Of a DNA stretch of 64,000 bases, positions 9,320 to 19,834 are shown piece by piece (within the stretch, counting starts at the first letter, position 1; each line of letters opens with the position of its first letter). Under the pieces are notes generated by a model that worked only from the letters and a program-made list of their open reading frames with translations, searched no databases and was not told where the DNA came from. Source of the DNA: Secundilactobacillus hailunensis (GTDB taxonomy: Bacteria; Bacillota; Bacilli; Lactobacillales; Lactobacillaceae); the NCBI RefSeq assembly GCF_005405185.1, contig NZ_BJDO01000007.1:8871-72870 (forward strand), given 5' to 3'. The position numbers were made by a program, and so were the translations under genes.

Positions 9320-10344
9320 CTTATGAAGCAACTTTAACGCAACTAAAAAAGGGTAATGCTAAGCCGGTTTATTTGATTACCGGCGATCAGCCTTACTTGA
9401 TTCAGCAGCTCAAGGCCGCGTTTTTAAACGTGATTCCAGAGGCTGAGCAAACCATGAACTATGCCAGCTACGATATGGAAACCACGCCGCTTGCGCAGGC
9501 CTTAAATGATGCCATGTCAGCACCGTTCTTTGGTGAAAAACGACTGGTGTTTATTGACCGCGCGTATTTTTTAACCACCGAAAATCACCGTGGCAGTAAG
9601 ATTGACCATGACATTGACGGTTTGATCAAGTATTTAGATCACCCGGAGCCAACGTCTATCGTAGTTTTCTTTGCCACAACTGGTAAATTAGATAGTCGTA
9701 AAAAAGTGGTTAAGACCATAAAAAAGGCGGCCGAGGTGATTAGCTTAGAAGCGGTGGGCGAGCGCCAAATCCGCTCACTGGTTCAGCAAAACTTAAAGCA
9801 GGCACAGTTTGGAATCGACCCGGAAGCATTGAATTTACTGCTTCAGCGAACGGGGACGGATTTCTCTTTGATCATGAATGAGCTGCCAAAGTTAAAATTA
9901 GCTTCGGCAGAATCTAAACAGATCAATAAAACGGTGGTTGCTGAGTTGGTTTCAAAGTCACTGGACCAAAACGTTTTTGATCTGGTCAATGACGTGATGG
10001 GTAAGCGAATTGAAGCGGCTTTAAACCTGTATCGGCAATTAATTTTAACCAAGGAAGAACCGCTGCGAATCAACGCGGTGCTGGTCAGTCAGTTTAGACT
10101 GCTGATTCAAACTAAAATTTTAATGCATAACGGTTATAGCCAGGGGAGCATTGCGTCATCCCTGAAAGTCCATCCATACCGAGTAAAGTTAGCGATGCAA
10201 AGTGTCCGTCACTTGGAGTTAGCCCATCTGCGGCAAGCTTATCTGGGATTGATTCAAATTGAACGGTCATTGAAATCAACCAGCCAAGATCCAGAACTGC
10301 TGTTTGAACTGTTTATGCTGAAATATTTAAATGAAGTTGCCTAA
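9316..10344 (+). CDS. holA: DNA polymerase III subunit delta HolA
   Basis: The 342-residue clamp-loader subunit has the family's opening (KPVYLITGDQPYLIQQL), a central AAA+-like region and a helical C-terminus ending in a conserved SLKSTSQDPELLFELFMLKYL-like block. It opens the beta sliding clamp as part of the clamp loader. I use GTG at 9316: an AAAGGAG site lies nine bases upstream and the start overlaps the comEC stop by four bases. A shared bidirectional terminator separates it from convergent rpsT. Confidence 0.95.
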   Translation: MTYEATLTQLKKGNAKPVYLITGDQPYLIQQLKAAFLNVIPEAEQTMNYASYDMETTPLAQALNDAMSAPFFGEKRLVFIDRAYFLTTENHRGSKIDHDIDGLIKYLDHPEPTSIVVFFATTGKLDSRKKVVKTIKKAAEVISLEAVGERQIRSLVQQNLKQAQFGIDPEALNLLLQRTGTDFSLIMNELPKLKLASAESKQINKTVVAELVSKSLDQNVFDLVNDVMGKRIEAALNLYRQLILTKEEPLRINAVLVSQFRLLIQTKILMHNGYSQGSIASSLKVHPYRVKLAMQSVRHLELAHLRQAYLGLIQIERSLKSTSQDPELLFELFMLKYLNEVA

Positions 10345-10352
10345 AGACACAA

Positions 10353-10385
10353 AAAAAGACCAGTTCGTTTTCGAACTGGTCTTTT
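10353..10385. terminator. Bidirectional terminator between holA and rpsT
   Basis: AAAAGACCAGTTCG pairs with its complement around a four-base loop; there are A and T runs on the two sides, so it serves both convergent genes. Confidence 0.92.
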
Positions 10386-10400
10386 AAGAGTTAATTTAAG

Positions 10401-10664
10401 TTAGGCGTTTGCTTTAGCTAAACGAGCAGCCATACGTGACTTATCGCGGGAAGCTTTGTTGGTTTTGATTAAACCTTTTGAAGCAGCACGGTCAACGGCA
10501 CTAGATGCAGCTTTGTATAACTCAGCGGCGTTGTCGTCATGATCGGTAACAGCTTTTTCAAACTTCTTAACGGTTGTTCGCATACTGCTAAGCTGTGCAG
10601 AATTACGTTCGTTAGCTTTAACGTTCGTTTTTGCACGTTCAATCGCAGATTTGATAATTGGCAA
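10401..10664 (-). CDS. rpsT: 30S ribosomal protein S20
   Basis: An 87-residue Lys/Arg/Ala-rich protein with the S20 opening ([13 protein letters not shown]) and [16 protein letters not shown] block; it binds 16S rRNA early in 30S assembly. The start is TTG at 10664, eight bases after a GGAGGTG site; in-frame codons further upstream would extend the protein beyond the normal S20 N-terminus. A TTG start is common for rpsT and may be part of its feedback control. Confidence 0.95.
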   Translation of the reverse strand: MPIIKSAIERAKTNVKANERNSAQLSSMRTTVKKFEKAVTDHDDNAAELYKAASSAVDRAASKGLIKTNKASRDKSRMAARLAKANA

Positions 10665-10720
10665 TGAATTCACCTCCACACTCATAAGCCAGACGGCTCT
10701 GTTATTATTCAACGAATGCC

Positions 10721-10749
10721 ATTATACAGAATAAAATTAGTGATTGCAA
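10721..10749 (-). promoter_or_regulatory. rpsT promoter
   Basis: On the minus strand TTGCAA (10744-10749) and a perfect TATAAT (10721-10726) are exactly 17 bases apart, about 60 bases upstream of the rpsT start. Confidence 0.8.
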
Positions 10750-10806
10750 CAGTTCTCCACTAATTGTAAAGTAAAAGTACTTGATAAGCGGTTAAATATA
10801 AAGTCC

Positions 10807-10835
10807 TTGTTATTATGAACGATAACAGATATAAT
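10807..10835 (+). promoter_or_regulatory. rpsO promoter
   Basis: TTGTTA (10807-10812) and TATAAT (10830-10835) with 17-base spacing. The transcript would carry a leader of about 95 bases before rpsO. Confidence 0.8.
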
Positions 10836-10841
10836 AGCAAA

Positions 10842-10934
10842 GGTTCTTAAATTTCCCTTACTTAGTGGACTGCGATCTCACTCACGGCTACTCAGTAACG
10901 GGAGGACAAATAATATTAAAGGTGGGAATTATCC
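10842..10934 (+). promoter_or_regulatory. rpsO 5' leader, possible S15 autoregulatory RNA
   Basis: The leader between the predicted transcription start and rpsO contains short complementary segments (AGTG with CACT at 10864-10883; TACT with AGTA near 10889-10898) and an extra GGGAGG upstream of the true AGGTGGG site. S15 represses its own translation through leader structures in several bacteria; whether this leader does so is inference. Confidence 0.3.
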
Positions 10935-11204
10935 ATGGCAATTACACAAGCAAAGAAGACCGAAATTATGAAGCAGTATGCTCGTCACGATGGCGACACT
11001 GGTTCAGCAGAAGTTCAAATCGCTGTTTTAACAGCAGACATCAACGAATTGAACGATCACATGAAGTCTCATAAAAAAGACTATCATTCACAACGTGGTT
11101 TGATGAAGAAGATCGGTCACCGTCGTAACTTGTTAGCTTACTTACGTAACACTGACATTACCCGTTACCGTGATCTGATCAAGTCATTGGGTCTACGTCG
11201 TTAA
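10935..11204 (+). CDS. rpsO: 30S ribosomal protein S15
   Basis: Full-length S15 of 89 residues, with the [11 protein letters not shown] and [11 protein letters not shown] rRNA-binding blocks and the LGLRR end. It binds the 16S rRNA central-domain three-way junction. Single gene with its own promoter and terminator. The AGGTGGG ribosome binding site is strong. Confidence 0.98.
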   Translation: MAITQAKKTEIMKQYARHDGDTGSAEVQIAVLTADINELNDHMKSHKKDYHSQRGLMKKIGHRRNLLAYLRNTDITRYRDLIKSLGLRR

Positions 11205-11218
11205 TTTTGATAATTTGG

Positions 11219-11247
11219 AAGCTCTCCGGTATGGAGGGCTTTTTTTG
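11219..11247 (+). terminator. rpsO terminator
   Basis: AAGCTCTCC pairs with GGAGGGCTT around GGTAT, followed by seven T residues. Confidence 0.88.
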
Positions 11248-11443
11248 TTATCTTCAGCAAGAATTTTTTACCGGGCCCAGTTTGGGTTGTTACATAGTTG
11301 AATTAAGTGTGATAAACTGTAAACAGTTTGTAGTCGTGCCTAAATTTTTAGAGTTTAGGAAAAAAGTAAGGATTCATAGTTGGCAGCTGAATCTTATCAG
11401 CTGGTGATTTGTGAGGTAAGAACAGTATATTTTGAGGTGAATT

Positions 11444-13276
11444 ATGGACAAAGCAAAAGTAAAGATCATGCCGTTGGGCGGTGTCCGCGAAAATGGCAAA
11501 AACATGTATATTGTAGATGTTAATGATAGTATCTACGTTTTAGATTGCGGGTTGAAGTACCCGGAAAACGAATTACTGGGAATCGATATCGTGATTCCCG
11601 ATTTCAGTTATTTACGGGAAAATAAGGATCGCATCGTGGGGGTCTTTCTCACTCACGGGCATGCGGATGCCATTGGTGCATTACCTTATTTTCTGAATGA
11701 ATTCAAGGTACCGGTATTTGGCTCTGAAATGACGATCGAATTAGCTAAGATCAGCTGTCAGTCGGATCCTAACGTGAAGGACTTTGATGATTTTCACGTG
11801 GTGGACGCGCGGACTGAGATCGATTTTGGTGACGTAACGGTTTCCTTCTTTAAAACGACGCACTCAATTCCAGAATCAATGGGCATTGTGTTAAATACCA
11901 GTGCTGGTAGCGTGGTTTATACGGGTGACTTTAAGTTTGATCAGACGGCTGCACCAGGCTACCAAACCGATTATGCCCGGTTAGCTCAGATTGGGACTAA
12001 CGGTGTTTTGGCATTATTAAGTGATTCAGCCAACGCTGAGAACCCTAATGAAACGGCGAGTGAACGTGATATTGCGGAAAACGTGATCGAGACGTTTAAC
12101 TATGCTAAGAGCCGAATCGTAGTGGCCAGTGTCGGCTCCAACATTTCACGGCTCCAACAAGTTTTTGACGCAGCCGCGAAGACCGGTCGAAAAGTTTATT
12201 TGACTGGTCGCGACATCGAAAAAATTGTCGATACAGCAATGCGTTTGAACAAGCTGGTACTGCCACAAGATGATCTGCTGGTTACGGAAGAGCAACTCGC
12301 CAAGTTACCAGCAGAGCAAGTTGTGATCATTCAAACCGGTAAAATGGGTGAGCCGATTAAAGCCCTGCAGCGGATGGCCAATAAACAGGAAAAGGGTCTT
12401 AATATAGAAGAGGGCGACCTCGTCTTTATTACCACTACTCCTTCCCACGCCATGGAAACCACGGTTGCTAAGACCCGGGATATGATCTATCGGGCCGGTG
12501 GCGAGGTTAAGGCGATCTCGGATGATCTTAACTCGTCAGGTCACGCCAGCAAGCACGATCTGCAACTGATGATCAACATCTTGCACCCACGTTACCTATT
12601 GCCAATTCAAGGCGAATACCGGTTGATGTCAGCTCATCAGCGCGCCGCTGAAGAAGTGGGTATGCCTAAAGACCGGATCTTCATGACCGCCAAGGGTGAT
12701 CAATTGGTCTACGATGGCAAGGACATGGTTCTAAGCGGCAGTGTTGAAGTCGGCAATACGATGATCGACGGTATCGGTGTCGGTGATATTGGCAACATTG
12801 TGCTGCGTGATCGTAAGGTGCTTTCTGAAGACGGTATCTTCGTAGCGGTCATTACCATTGACCATAAAAAGAAGCAGATCATTGGTGAACCCAAGATTAC
12901 TTCACGTGGTTTCGTGTACGTTAAAGCCAATAAAAACTTGATGCATGAAAGTGCTGAAATTATTAAAAAGGCGGTTCAGACCAACCTTGATAATAAGGAG
13001 TTTGACTGGACGCATCTGAAACAGGATGTACGAGAAAAGCTCAATCATTATCTGTTTGATCAGACCCGTCGTCATCCAGTGATCTTACCGGTCATCATGG
13101 AAGTTGACCCGCGTCGGCATAAGCCGAAGAGTAAGCACAAGAAACAGGCTGCTCAAAAAAACCAGGAAGCACCAAAAAGCCAAGAAACACCAAAGAAGCA
13201 GATAACGGGCAAGAACCAAGCAACGCCAAATGATCATCAGACTGATAAAAAAACTGACGATCAAGCTGAAAAGTAA
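11444..13276 (+). CDS. rnjB: Ribonuclease J, RNase J2-like
   Basis: A 610-residue beta-CASP metallo-beta-lactamase ribonuclease. The first metal motif is HGHADAIGA (residues 71-79), where the canonical HxHxDH of RNase J1 would have His at residue 76; RNase J2 proteins show this change. Later motifs present are TGDFKFD, NSSGHAS and LPIQGEYR. RNase J enzymes are 5'-3' exonucleases and endonucleases in mRNA decay and rRNA maturation. The last 50 residues are a Lys/Gln-rich low-complexity tail absent from many homologues. Position behind rpsO also fits rnjB. The J2 assignment is inference; the RNase J family is certain. Confidence 0.85.
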   Translation: MDKAKVKIMPLGGVRENGKNMYIVDVNDSIYVLDCGLKYPENELLGIDIVIPDFSYLRENKDRIVGVFLTHGHADAIGALPYFLNEFKVPVFGSEMTIELAKISCQSDPNVKDFDDFHVVDARTEIDFGDVTVSFFKTTHSIPESMGIVLNTSAGSVVYTGDFKFDQTAAPGYQTDYARLAQIGTNGVLALLSDSANAENPNETASERDIAENVIETFNYAKSRIVVASVGSNISRLQQVFDAAAKTGRKVYLTGRDIEKIVDTAMRLNKLVLPQDDLLVTEEQLAKLPAEQVVIIQTGKMGEPIKALQRMANKQEKGLNIEEGDLVFITTTPSHAMETTVAKTRDMIYRAGGEVKAISDDLNSSGHASKHDLQLMINILHPRYLLPIQGEYRLMSAHQRAAEEVGMPKDRIFMTAKGDQLVYDGKDMVLSGSVEVGNTMIDGIGVGDIGNIVLRDRKVLSEDGIFVAVITIDHKKKQIIGEPKITSRGFVYVKANKNLMHESAEIIKKAVQTNLDNKEFDWTHLKQDVREKLNHYLFDQTRRHPVILPVIMEVDPRRHKPKSKHKKQAAQKNQEAPKSQETPKKQITGKNQATPNDHQTDKKTDDQAEK

Positions 13277-13282
13277 AACTCT

Positions 13283-13320
13283 AAATCTCGTATGTTGAAT
13301 CAAAGACGTACGGGATTTTC
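13283..13320 (+). terminator. Probable terminator after RNase J
   Basis: AAATCTCGTA pairs with TACGGGATTT (one wobble) across a 16-base loop and ends in TTTT. Confidence 0.6.
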
Positions 13321-13343
13321 ATTTATTGGGGGTGGCTACTAGA

Positions 13344-14234
13344 ATGGATCGAAACTTACAGCGGGCAAACGACGCGTTTAAGCAGCAGCAGTGGGGACAG
13401 GCAGCCCAGTACTATGAACAGGAGTACCAAACAGCGCCCAGTGCTAAAATCAATCATTTGCTGGTCAAAAGTCTGTTTGAAGATCATCAAAACAAACTAG
13501 CCTATACGATCATGATGGATAATCTAAACAGTTATTTAATGGATAGTGAGCACGTGATCTTAATGGTACAGGTGCTGCTGGCTAACCGGCAGTTGCTGAT
13601 GGCCCATATTTTAACCGCTACGGTCACGCAGCTGCCCCAAGAAGTTAGCGGACTGATTCAGCAAGCTGAAGCGACTGCCCGGCTGCAGCCGGATTTTAAG
13701 AAGGATTATCAGACCTTCTATCAGTTGAGTGCCTTAACGTTAACGCAGCAGCGACGAACCTTTGAAGCCGGTAAACAGCTGCCTTTAAAAGAGTGGGTAA
13801 CGGCAACCAAAGCGTTACTGGTCGATCCATTTGTTAAGCCAATCATCCGCGTCAGTTTGTTGGAGATGGTCCAAAAGCTCAAACTATCAGACCGCATGAC
13901 ATTTCGCTGGCTGGACAATAAAAACTACGAGATTGTGGGCAGTGAGTTAAAATCACTGGCAGAGTTTGAAAAAGTTGGTATACTGGAAGGTATACTGCAA
14001 AAGGCGATTGGGGATTATGATCCGGTTACCCAACAATTATTCCAAAATGAACTGGGCTTGCAAGTTACCCTGCTATATCCGTTTATTGACCGTGCCATTC
14101 CAGACCCGCAAGCCTGGGTGGAACGATTGATTCAAGGTGATCAGGTGCAATCAGCAGCTTTACCGACGCCCTATAGTGTGGAATGGTGGCAGCGAAAACT
14201 GTCTCAAATCATGTCAGAGATGACGGGTGCTTAA
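13344..14234 (+). CDS. TPR-repeat protein upstream of tuf
   Basis: A soluble, mostly helical protein of 296 residues. The N-terminal 40 residues (NDAFKQQQWGQAAQYYEQEYQTAPS) read as a tetratricopeptide repeat, and the rest as further helical repeats; a conserved Trp-rich end (VEWWQRKLSQIM) follows. The start ATG at 13344 is eight bases after GGGGGTGG. Genes of this kind sit beside tuf or rnj in many lactobacilli. TPR domains mediate protein binding; the partner is not known and no enzymatic motif is visible. Confidence 0.75.
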   Translation: MDRNLQRANDAFKQQQWGQAAQYYEQEYQTAPSAKINHLLVKSLFEDHQNKLAYTIMMDNLNSYLMDSEHVILMVQVLLANRQLLMAHILTATVTQLPQEVSGLIQQAEATARLQPDFKKDYQTFYQLSALTLTQQRRTFEAGKQLPLKEWVTATKALLVDPFVKPIIRVSLLEMVQKLKLSDRMTFRWLDNKNYEIVGSELKSLAEFEKVGILEGILQKAIGDYDPVTQQLFQNELGLQVTLLYPFIDRAIPDPQAWVERLIQGDQVQSAALPTPYSVEWWQRKLSQIMSEMTGA

Positions 14235-14263
14235 AAAAGTTCTAGCGAATTTGGAGTTTATTG

Positions 14264-14292
14264 TTTACAAACGATAGCCTAATCTATATAAT
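14264..14292 (+). promoter_or_regulatory. tuf promoter P1
   Basis: TTTACA (14264-14269) and TATAAT (14287-14292) at 17 bases. Confidence 0.8.
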
Positions 14293-14322
14293 ATTTAAGG
14301 ATTCTTCTTGAGGGATTCTCGA

Positions 14323-14351
14323 TTTACCTTTTCGAGAAGAAGTAGTATAAT
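14323..14351 (+). promoter_or_regulatory. tuf promoter P2
   Basis: TTTACC (14323-14328) and TATAAT (14346-14351) at 17 bases, 59 bases downstream of P1. The -35 lies in the loop of an inverted repeat (TTCTCGA...TCGAGAA). Confidence 0.75.
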
Positions 14352-14365
14352 TTACTGCAAAGGGT

Positions 14366-14388
14366 TGCCAACAACTCGTTTGTTGGCA
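14366..14388 (+). promoter_or_regulatory. Hairpin in the tuf leader
   Basis: TGCCAACAA pairs perfectly with TTGTTGGCA around a five-base loop, 22 bases before the GGAGG site. No T run follows, so it is more likely an mRNA stability or translation element than a terminator. Confidence 0.5.
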
Positions 14389-14421
14389 CTATCTTTGTGA
14401 AAAATACAGGAGGTTTCATTA

Positions 14422-15609
<1,188 letters not shown>

Positions 15610-15626
15610 TACCTACCTAAATGAAC

Positions 15627-15664
15627 ATAAAAAGTCCGAGAAGGTTATCTTTTCGGACTTTTTT
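15627..15664 (+). terminator. tuf terminator
   Basis: AAAAAGTCCGAGAAG pairs with CTTTTCGGACTTTTT apart from one small mismatch, followed by more T residues. Confidence 0.9.
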
Positions 15665-15778
15665 ATTTGAACGTTTTATTTGAATGATGGACGACGTGAG
15701 CATACTCAGAGTCGTCGTGTAACTGAATCGATTCATGCGAAAAAGAACGGCTTCTAGACGTTGCAGTGCAGTCTAATG

Positions 15779-15807
15779 TTTACATTTAGGCTTCCTTACG
15801 TTAAACT
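15779..15807 (+). promoter_or_regulatory. Candidate tig promoter
   Basis: TTTACA (15779-15784) and TAAACT (15802-15807) at 17 bases. A second pair, TTGAGT (15824-15829) and TATATT (15847-15852), also at 17 bases, would start transcription only about ten bases before the coding region. I cannot tell which is used. Confidence 0.45.
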
Positions 15808-15871
15808 AAAAGCTGTACGCAATTTGAGTATGATCGTATTCGAAGATATATTTAATTTCGGAGGGAATATA

Positions 15872-17194
15872 ATGGCTGCAAAATGGGAAAAAAAGGACAC
15901 CAACAAAGGCGAATTAACCTTTGAAATTGGTGCCGACCAAATTAAGAAGGGCTTAGACCAAGCCTTCGCAAAGACCAAGAAGAACTTAGCTGTTCCTGGC
16001 TTCCGTAAAGGAAAGGTTCCACGTCAGATCTTTAACAAGATGTATGGCGAAGAAGCACTTTATCAAGATGCTTTGAACATTGTTTTGCCTGATGCATATG
16101 AGGCAGCAACTAAAGAAGCAGGTATCGAACCAGTTGATCAACCACAAGTTAGTGTTGATTCAATGGAAAAGGGCAAGCCATGGGTCTTAAAAGCGGTCGT
16201 TACAGTTAAGCCAGAAGTTAAGCTTGGCGACTACAAAGACTTGAGCGTGACAAAGCAAAACACCCGTGTCTACCAAAAAGACATTGATGCTGAACTAGAA
16301 TCTCGTCGTCAATCACAAGCTGAATTGGTTTTGAAAGAAGACGAACCAGCTGCTAAGGGCGATACGGTTGTAATCGACTTTGATGGTTCCGTTGACGGCA
16401 AGCCATTTGATGGTGGTAAAGCTGATAACTATTCACTCGAATTAGGTTCTAACTCATTCATCCCCGGTTTCGAAGACCAATTAGTTGGTCACAAGGCTGG
16501 CGAAGATGTTGACGTTAAGGTCACCTTCCCAGACGACTACCAAGCTGAGAACTTACAAGGCAAGGAAGCCACTTTCAAGACGACTATTCATGAAGTTAAG
16601 TCGAAGCAATTACCTGATCTTGACGATGAATTTGCTAAGGATGTTGACGAAGAAGTTGACAGCTTAGATGAATTAAAGGCTAAGATCAAGGATGAATTGA
16701 AGGAAAAGAAAGTTACAGCTGCCCACAATGCTATCGAAGACGAAGCCATTGGTGAAGCTGTCGACAACTCTGAAATCCAAGAAGTTCCCGAAGCAATGAA
16801 GGAAGAGGATATTCACCGTCAGATGGATCAATACTTAGCTAATATGCAACAACAAGGTATCGACCCTAAGACTTACTTCAAGTTAACTGGCACTAGCGAA
16901 GATGATTTACACAAGCAATTTGCTGCAGATGCAGAACGCCGTGTAAAGACCAACTTAGTTCTGGAAGCCGTTGTTGAAGCCGAAAAGATCGAACCTTCTG
17001 AAGATGATTTGAAGGCTGAAGTTAAGGATCTTGCCGGTCAATATGGCATGGAAGAAAGCGCTGTTCGTTCAGCCCTTTCAGATGACATGTTGAAGCATGA
17101 TATTGCCATCAAGAAGGCAGTTGATATGATTACCGACTCAGCTAAGCAAGACAAGTCTAAAAAAGACGAAGAAAACGAAAAAGACGAAAAGTAG
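15872..17194 (+). CDS. tig: Trigger factor, ribosome-associated chaperone
   Basis: A 440-residue chaperone that binds ribosomal protein L23 at the exit tunnel. The ribosome-docking loop GFRKGKVP is present (about 43-50), then an FKBP-type prolyl isomerase domain ([11 protein letters not shown]... about 160-245) and a long helical C-terminal domain with a charged tail. The ATG at 15872 is eight bases after GGAGGG; earlier in-frame codons lack a ribosome binding site and would add a non-family extension. It precedes clpX, the usual order. Confidence 0.97.
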   Translation: MAAKWEKKDTNKGELTFEIGADQIKKGLDQAFAKTKKNLAVPGFRKGKVPRQIFNKMYGEEALYQDALNIVLPDAYEAATKEAGIEPVDQPQVSVDSMEKGKPWVLKAVVTVKPEVKLGDYKDLSVTKQNTRVYQKDIDAELESRRQSQAELVLKEDEPAAKGDTVVIDFDGSVDGKPFDGGKADNYSLELGSNSFIPGFEDQLVGHKAGEDVDVKVTFPDDYQAENLQGKEATFKTTIHEVKSKQLPDLDDEFAKDVDEEVDSLDELKAKIKDELKEKKVTAAHNAIEDEAIGEAVDNSEIQEVPEAMKEEDIHRQMDQYLANMQQQGIDPKTYFKLTGTSEDDLHKQFAADAERRVKTNLVLEAVVEAEKIEPSEDDLKAEVKDLAGQYGMEESAVRSALSDDMLKHDIAIKKAVDMITDSAKQDKSKKDEENEKDEK

Positions 17195-17213
17195 TTTTCA
17201 ACATCAACATTGC

Positions 17214-17265
17214 TAACAAAGGCCCTGAAGCGAGAATATTTGATTCTTGTAGGGGCCTTTGTTTG
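17214..17265 (+). terminator. tig terminator
   Basis: ACAAAGGCCC pairs with GGGCCTTTGT around a large loop, with a T-rich end. Confidence 0.8.
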
Positions 17266-17383
17266 TGTTTATAGCCGCATTTGCAAAGTCACTGGTGGAA
17301 ATCAGAATAGATTGTCAGGGATAATAGTCGCTAATTAACGGTTATTTCACATGAGCTTTTCCTTTCCCAGTCCCGGCTTTGTA

Positions 17384-17392
17384 TGGTATAGT
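17384..17392 (+). promoter_or_regulatory. Extended -10 upstream of clpX
   Basis: TGGTATAGT is an extended -10 box 56 bases before the clpX start; the -35 region is weak. I see no CtsR or CIRCE heat-shock operator in front of clpX. Confidence 0.4.
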
Positions 17393-17447
17393 AGCAGGTG
17401 CGTTAAAGAAAATATAACTGTAGAAATTAAAGAGGGGTGACTCTTAA

Positions 17448-18698
17448 TTGTTTGAAAATACTGATACAACTGGCCCCGTAAATTGTTCTTTTTGTGGTAA
17501 GTCACAGGATCAAGTTAAAAAAATTGTTGCTGGTCCTGGGGTTTATATCTGCAATGAATGTATCGATTTATGCAAAGAAATCATCGATGAAGAATTTAGT
17601 GAAGAAAGCTCAGAAACTGTTTTTGATGTGCCGACACCACAACAAATCGTTGATTCTTTGAACCAGTACGTTATTGGTCAAACTGAAGCTAAAAAGACGC
17701 TTTCAGTTGCCGTTTATAATCACTACAAACGTGTGAACGAAATGGCCACTAACAAAAATGATGGTCCTGAATTGCAAAAGAGTAATATTACGATGATTGG
17801 GCCGACTGGTTCAGGTAAAACTTATCTGGCACAGACACTGGCTAAAATTTTAAACGTACCGTTTGCAATTGCTGATGCCACGACCTTGACTGAAGCCGGG
17901 TACGTTGGTGAAGACGTTGAAAACATCCTTTTGAAGCTATTGCAAAACGCCGATTATGACGTTGAGAAAGCTGAGAAGGGTATCATCTATATTGATGAAA
18001 TTGATAAGATTGCTAAAAAGGCTGAAAATGTGTCGATTACCCGTGATGTTTCCGGTGAAGGTGTCCAGCAGGCACTGTTAAAGATCCTGGAAGGTACCAT
18101 TGCTAACGTTCCGCCGCAGGGTGGCCGTAAACATCCGCAACAAGAGTTTATTCAGATCGATACCACGAATATTCTCTTTATTGTGGGTGGCGCGTTTGAT
18201 GGCATTGAAACGATCGTTAAAAACCGTCTTGGTGATAAGACCATCGGCTTCGGTACGGATTCAGTCCATCAACCAATTGATACATCGGAGAGTCTAATGC
18301 AGCGCGTGGCACCTGAAGATATGCTGGAATTTGGTTTAATTCCTGAATTCATCGGTCGGTTACCAATTCTAACCGCGCTGGAGAAGTTATCTGAAGATGA
18401 CCTAGTTCGCATTTTAACGGAGCCAAAGAATGCTTTAGTTAAACAGTATCAGCGGTTGATCTCACTTGACGGTGCTGAGCTTGATTTTAACGATAGCGCC
18501 TTACGTGAAATGGCGAAGTTGGCCTTGAAACGCAATACCGGTGCTCGTGGTCTGCGGTCAATCATTGAAGACGTGATGCGCGATATTATGTTTGAATTGC
18601 CAAGTCGTAATGATGTTGCCAAAGTCATCGTTACGGGTGATACCGTGAAGGATCATCAAGAACCTGAGTTAATTTTAAAGGATCAAAAAGCGTCATAA
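17448..18698 (+). CDS. clpX: ATP-dependent Clp protease ATP-binding subunit ClpX
   Basis: A 416-residue AAA+ unfoldase. The N-terminal zinc-binding domain has Cys13, Cys16, Cys35 and Cys38. Walker A is GPTGSGKT (118-125), Walker B is IIYIDEID, and the ClpP-binding loop and [11 protein letters not shown] sensor-2 block are present. It recognises tagged or folded substrates and feeds them into ClpP. The start is TTG, with a strong AGAGGGGTGA site ahead. Confidence 0.98.
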   Translation: MFENTDTTGPVNCSFCGKSQDQVKKIVAGPGVYICNECIDLCKEIIDEEFSEESSETVFDVPTPQQIVDSLNQYVIGQTEAKKTLSVAVYNHYKRVNEMATNKNDGPELQKSNITMIGPTGSGKTYLAQTLAKILNVPFAIADATTLTEAGYVGEDVENILLKLLQNADYDVEKAEKGIIYIDEIDKIAKKAENVSITRDVSGEGVQQALLKILEGTIANVPPQGGRKHPQQEFIQIDTTNILFIVGGAFDGIETIVKNRLGDKTIGFGTDSVHQPIDTSESLMQRVAPEDMLEFGLIPEFIGRLPILTALEKLSEDDLVRILTEPKNALVKQYQRLISLDGAELDFNDSALREMAKLALKRNTGARGLRSIIEDVMRDIMFELPSRNDVAKVIVTGDTVKDHQEPELILKDQKAS

Positions 18699-18738
18699 CG
18701 AGCTTGTGGTCCGCAACTAATGTCGAATGACATTTCAT

Positions 18739-18777
18739 GCCGTATGTTCCGCGTTATGGAGCATGCGGCTTTTATTT
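18739..18777 (+). terminator. clpX terminator
   Basis: GCCGTATGTTCC pairs along all 12 positions, with two wobbles, to GGAGCATGCGGC, and TTTTATTTT follows. Confidence 0.85.
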
Positions 18778-18800
18778 TGGTCAAGTAAACGGAGGCTATA

Positions 18801-19397
18801 ATGGAAGTACACAATGTTGAACTGGTGATGAGTGCAGTTGATCCCAAACAATATCCCAAGACTGGTCAGCCAGAAATTGCGTTAGTTGGTCGCTCAAACG
18901 TCGGTAAGTCATCTTTGACGAACGTGTTGATCAACCGAAATAGTTATGCCAGAACATCGAGTCAGCCGGGAAAGACGCAGACGTTGAACTTTTACCACGT
19001 GGAAGATGCACTGTACTTTGTGGACGTGCCTGGATACGGCTACGCTAAAGTGTCGAGGTCAGAGCGCGAAAAATGGGGCCAAATGATTGAGACTTACCTG
19101 ATTGCTAGAGAGACACTAAAGGGCGTGGTCTCGTTAGTGGATGGCCGCCATGCGCCAACAGCGGATGATCAGACGATGTATACTTGGTTGAGCTATTATG
19201 ATATTCCAACGTTGATCGTTGCGACTAAAATGGATAAGATTCCGGGTGCTAAGTGGAATAAGCAGCTTAGTCTGGTGAAAAAAACGTTGCAGATCCAGTC
19301 ACAAGATGATCTGTTGCCATTTTCGGCGCAAACTAAAGCTGGCAAGCAGGAAGTCTGGCAGTGGATCGAACAACATGCATTTGGGGGTAAATCATAA
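18801..19397 (+). CDS. engB: Ribosome biogenesis GTPase EngB/YsxC
   Basis: A 198-residue TrmE-Era-EngA-type small GTPase with G1 GRSNVGKSS, the SSQPGKTQT switch, G3 DVPGYGYA and G4 ATKMDK. It is required for late 50S subunit assembly in Bacillus. It follows clpX, and overlaps the following MazG-like gene by one base (TAATG). The GGAGG site is strong. Confidence 0.97.
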   Translation: MEVHNVELVMSAVDPKQYPKTGQPEIALVGRSNVGKSSLTNVLINRNSYARTSSQPGKTQTLNFYHVEDALYFVDVPGYGYAKVSRSEREKWGQMIETYLIARETLKGVVSLVDGRHAPTADDQTMYTWLSYYDIPTLIVATKMDKIPGAKWNKQLSLVKKTLQIQSQDDLLPFSAQTKAGKQEVWQWIEQHAFGGKS

Positions 19398-19693
19398 TGG
19401 AATTTAACGACTATCAAAAAGCTGCTAACCGAACGCTATTTGGCAGTGAACAGGTTTTAACTAACTGTGCTCTAGGCCTTTCTAGCGAAACTGGGCAGGT
19501 CGTAGATTTAGTTAAACAGTATACGTTTCAAGGAGAGAAGCTGGACAAGCAAAAATTATCCAAGGAAATGGGCGATGTCCTGTGGTATTTGTCTCAGGTT
19601 GCTGAGTGGGCTGATATTCCCTTTGAAGATGTAGCCAGTGGCAATATTGACCGCTTGAATAAGCGTTACCCTAATTTACCAAACAATCATTAA
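19397..19693 (+). CDS. MazG-like nucleotide pyrophosphohydrolase family protein
   Basis: The 98-residue all-alpha protein has the MazG-like motif pair, but the first acidic motif reads E31-T-G-Q34 instead of ExxE, while the second (E57-M-G-D60, followed by VLWYL) is intact. The family hydrolyses non-canonical or excess NTPs using Mg2+ bound by these acids. With Gln34 the metal site may be altered, so activity is uncertain. It is translationally coupled to engB. Confidence 0.82.
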   Translation: MEFNDYQKAANRTLFGSEQVLTNCALGLSSETGQVVDLVKQYTFQGEKLDKQKLSKEMGDVLWYLSQVAEWADIPFEDVASGNIDRLNKRYPNLPNNH

Positions 19694-19710
19694 TGGTTTA
19701 TTTTTAAATC

Positions 19711-19759
19711 CAAAAGCTCGTCGATTAGTCAATTCGTTGATTAATCGGCGGGCTTTTTT
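19711..19759 (+). terminator. Terminator after engB-mazG
   Basis: A long stem (AAAAGCTCGTCGATTAGTCAA against TTGATTAATCGGCGGGCTTTT with wobbles) around TTCG, followed by six T residues. Confidence 0.9.
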
Positions 19760-19834
19760 GGTTGGTTAAGCCAGTCTAATAGCATTACGAGCAGGATTCT
19801 GAAACCATAAATTATTTAAAAATATGTATATAAG

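Noticed and set aside
15761-15871. In-frame extension of the trigger factor upstream of 15872
   Set aside because: Trigger factor begins at the ATG after GGAGGG; the extension contains promoter-like sequence.
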